Shown piece after piece: positions 6,969 to 7,757 of a stretch of DNA of 7,757 nucleotides; position 1 is the first letter of the stretch, and the number at the start of each line of letters is the position of its first letter. The stretch is from Candidatus Thiodiazotropha sp. (ex Gloverina cf. vestifex) (GTDB lineage Bacteria > Pseudomonadota > Gammaproteobacteria > Chromatiales > Chromatiaceae), in NCBI GenBank assembly GCA_025656435.1, contig JAHXHT010000107.1:1-7757 (forward strand), given 5' to 3'. A model generated the notes under the pieces. The model worked only from the letters and a program-made list of their open reading frames with translations. It was not told where the DNA came from and did no database searches. The position numbers were made by a program, and so were the translations under genes.

Positions 6969-6991
6969 CCAGTCAGAAACCCGGACTGGTG
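6967..6991. promoter_or_regulatory. Palindromic operator candidate in the tetR promoter
   Basis: CACCAGTC at 6967-6974 and GACTGGTG at 6984-6991 are perfect inverted repeats of eight bases around a nine-base spacer. The site overlaps the upstream edge of the tetR extended -10, so a dimeric regulator bound here would block RNA polymerase. TetR proteins usually autoregulate from such sites, so the adjacent regulator is the natural candidate. Binding is inferred, not shown. Confidence 0.5.
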
Positions 6992-7019
6992 CCCCTCGGA
7001 CACCTTGTCATCGCATAGA

Positions 7020-7080
7020 ACAGATTAATTAATTCCAATAATTATCAATTAGTTAATTTAATTTATTTTATTTTTTTATC
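7020..7080. other. AT-rich divergent spacer with a large imperfect palindrome
   Basis: About 60 bp here are almost entirely A and T, unlike the GC-rich coding sequence around them. An 11-bp inverted repeat with one mismatch joins 7024-7034 and 7047-7057. Such tracts between divergent genes often carry promoters, UP elements or nucleoid-protein sites. AT-rich sequence yields such palindromes by chance, so an operator role is only a possibility. Confidence 0.4.
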
Positions 7081-7095
7081 TGTATTGCCAGCTTA

Positions 7096-7116
7096 AAAGC
7101 CTCTCACCTAGGCTTT
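7096..7116. promoter_or_regulatory. Second operator candidate upstream of the methyltransferase gene
   Basis: AAAGCCT at 7096-7102 and AGGCTTT at 7110-7116 are perfect inverted repeats around a seven-base spacer, 41 bp upstream of the methyltransferase ATG. The position would suit repressor binding over a promoter or early leader. It shares no sequence with the 6967-6991 palindrome, so both are unlikely to bind the same protein. A weak terminator-like hairpin is the other reading, but no T-run follows. Confidence 0.35.
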
Positions 7117-7145
7117 ACACACTGACAGCAAAAATGATTACCAAC

Positions 7146-7150
7146 GGAGG
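7146..7150 (+). promoter_or_regulatory. Strong ribosome binding site for the methyltransferase gene
   Basis: GGAGG lies seven bases upstream of the ATG at 7158, an ideal spacing. No comparable site precedes the internal ATGs at 7224 and 7230. This marks 7158 as the original start even though codon 12 is a stop. Confidence 0.75.
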
Positions 7151-7157
7151 AATCACC

Positions 7158-7676
7158 ATGTGTAACGCTTGTATCCCAATATCGCCCCAGTAGAAGAACA
7201 TCGACGAGTTCACCGACCAACTCATGGGCATGCTCAACCAGGGCGCGCTCTCCCTGATGGTCTCTATCGGCCATCGCACCGGCCTGTTCGACGCCCTGGC
7301 GGAGTTGCCGGATTCGACACTGGAAGAGATCACAACCCACACCGCACTCAACAACCGCTACGTCAAAGAGTGGCTGGGTGCTATGGTTTCCGGTGGGATT
7401 CTTTCTTACGAACCCAGTGAGCAGAAATATCGATTGCCCGAGACTCATGCCGCCCTACTGACACGCAGTGCTTCACCGGACAATATGGCGGTCTTTGCCC
7501 AATATATTGGCTTGCTGGGTCAGGTTGAGGACAAGATCATCCACTGCTTCAGAGAAGGCGGAGGGGTTGGTTACGAACACTTTCCCCGTTTTCACGAAGT
7601 GATGGCAGACGATAGCGGACAGACCGTGTTGGCGGTGCTGGATGAGCACATCCTGCCGTTGATCGGCCATCGCTGA
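7158..7676 (+). pseudogene. SAM-dependent methyltransferase, N-terminal part only, with in-frame amber codon
   Basis: From the ATG at 7158 the frame reads eleven codons, a TAG at 7191-7193, then continues open to a TGA at 7674-7676. The residues after the amber codon resemble the N-terminal helical/winged-helix dimerisation domain of class I methyltransferases of the Rv2258c-like type: a small-residue-rich first helix followed by GHRTGLFDALA, a LNNRYVKEWL segment, a YRLPETHAALL segment, and an aromatic-rich helix region before the catalytic domain. The protein stops just where the linker to the Rossmann-fold catalytic domain would begin, so motif I (the glycine-rich SAM loop) and everything after it are missing. 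The stop codon lies inside the right repeat arm. The substrate is unknown. Divergent placement next to tetR suggests the intact gene was regulated by it. I infer a pseudogene with two lesions; reinitiation at 7224 or amber readthrough would still give only a non-catalytic fragment. Confidence 0.78.
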
Positions 7677-7757
7677 TCGCCATGGAAGGCTGAAAGCCGA
7701 GGCGATTAGTCCCCGATAGGCGTAGGCGCGGTTGTATGGCCGTAATTGTGACTGTTA
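7670..7757 (-). repeat. Right arm of terminal inverted repeat (at least 88 bp)
   Basis: This is the inverted partner of positions 8-95, with differences only at 7753 and 7673. The same nested hairpin is present: ATCGCC (7676-7681) with GGCGAT (7701-7706), enclosing GGCT (7688-7691) and AGCC (7695-7698). The inner edge interrupts the methyltransferase reading frame. The repeat runs to the last base of the window, so its true length is unknown. Confidence 0.93.

Noticed and set aside
7020..7080. Replication origin suggested by AT-richness
   Set aside because: No DnaA-box cluster, iterons or replication gene are nearby; it is a short divergent promoter spacer.
1..7757. Composite transposon carrying uvrA and ssb
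   Set aside because: No transposase is visible, the cargo is core housekeeping genes in a conserved order, and the broken edge genes fit two separate insertions better. Not fully excluded without flanking sequence.

Overview
This window most likely comes from the chromosome of a gammaproteobacterium. The core is an ssb - MFS transporter - uvrA block, an arrangement also known from Pseudomonas aeruginosa (PA4232-PA4234). Protein style and moderately high GC would fit a Chromatiales-like or sulfur-oxidising relative, but genus placement is inference and cannot be settled here.

Layout, left to right. Positions 8-95 are one arm of an inverted repeat of at least 88 bp whose partner is 7670-7757 (86 of 88 positions identical, my count). 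Directly inside the left arm lies the C-terminal part of an EAL (c-di-GMP phosphodiesterase) gene, cut off upstream of its EAL signature (96-578). A hairpin-rich spacer (579-692) separates it from ssb, convergent on the minus strand (693-1142). A YajR-like MFS transporter with a C-terminal YAM-like domain (1210-2592, minus) lies upstream of ssb. A 79-bp divergent spacer holds a good sigma-70 promoter, without a recognisable LexA box, for uvrA (2672-5491, plus), which is complete with both ATPase sites and both zinc-binding cysteine clusters. Next comes an unrecognised membrane-anchored, proline-rich, TonB-like protein (5632-6249, plus), convergent with a TetR-family regulator (6295-6912, minus). 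An AT-rich divergent spacer (6913-7157) with several palindromes separates tetR from a methyltransferase gene (7158-7676, plus). That gene has an in-frame amber codon at codon 12 and ends at the right repeat arm before any SAM-binding motif.

The central genes are healthy housekeeping functions: ssDNA binding, transport, and damage recognition in nucleotide excision repair. The two edge genes are both broken exactly where they meet the same repeat end. The simplest reading is that a multicopy element inserted into both genes, in opposite orientations, and that the window is an assembly contig that stops a short way into each copy. A genuine 7.6-kb segment bounded by inverted repeats and able to invert is the more interesting alternative; sequence beyond the window would decide.

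I found no CRISPR array, tRNA, rRNA, transposase gene, phage gene or recognisable defence system. The most notable points are the inverted repeat pair, the amber codon behind a strong ribosome binding site, the mutually exclusive hairpins beside ssb, and the palindrome overlapping the tetR promoter.
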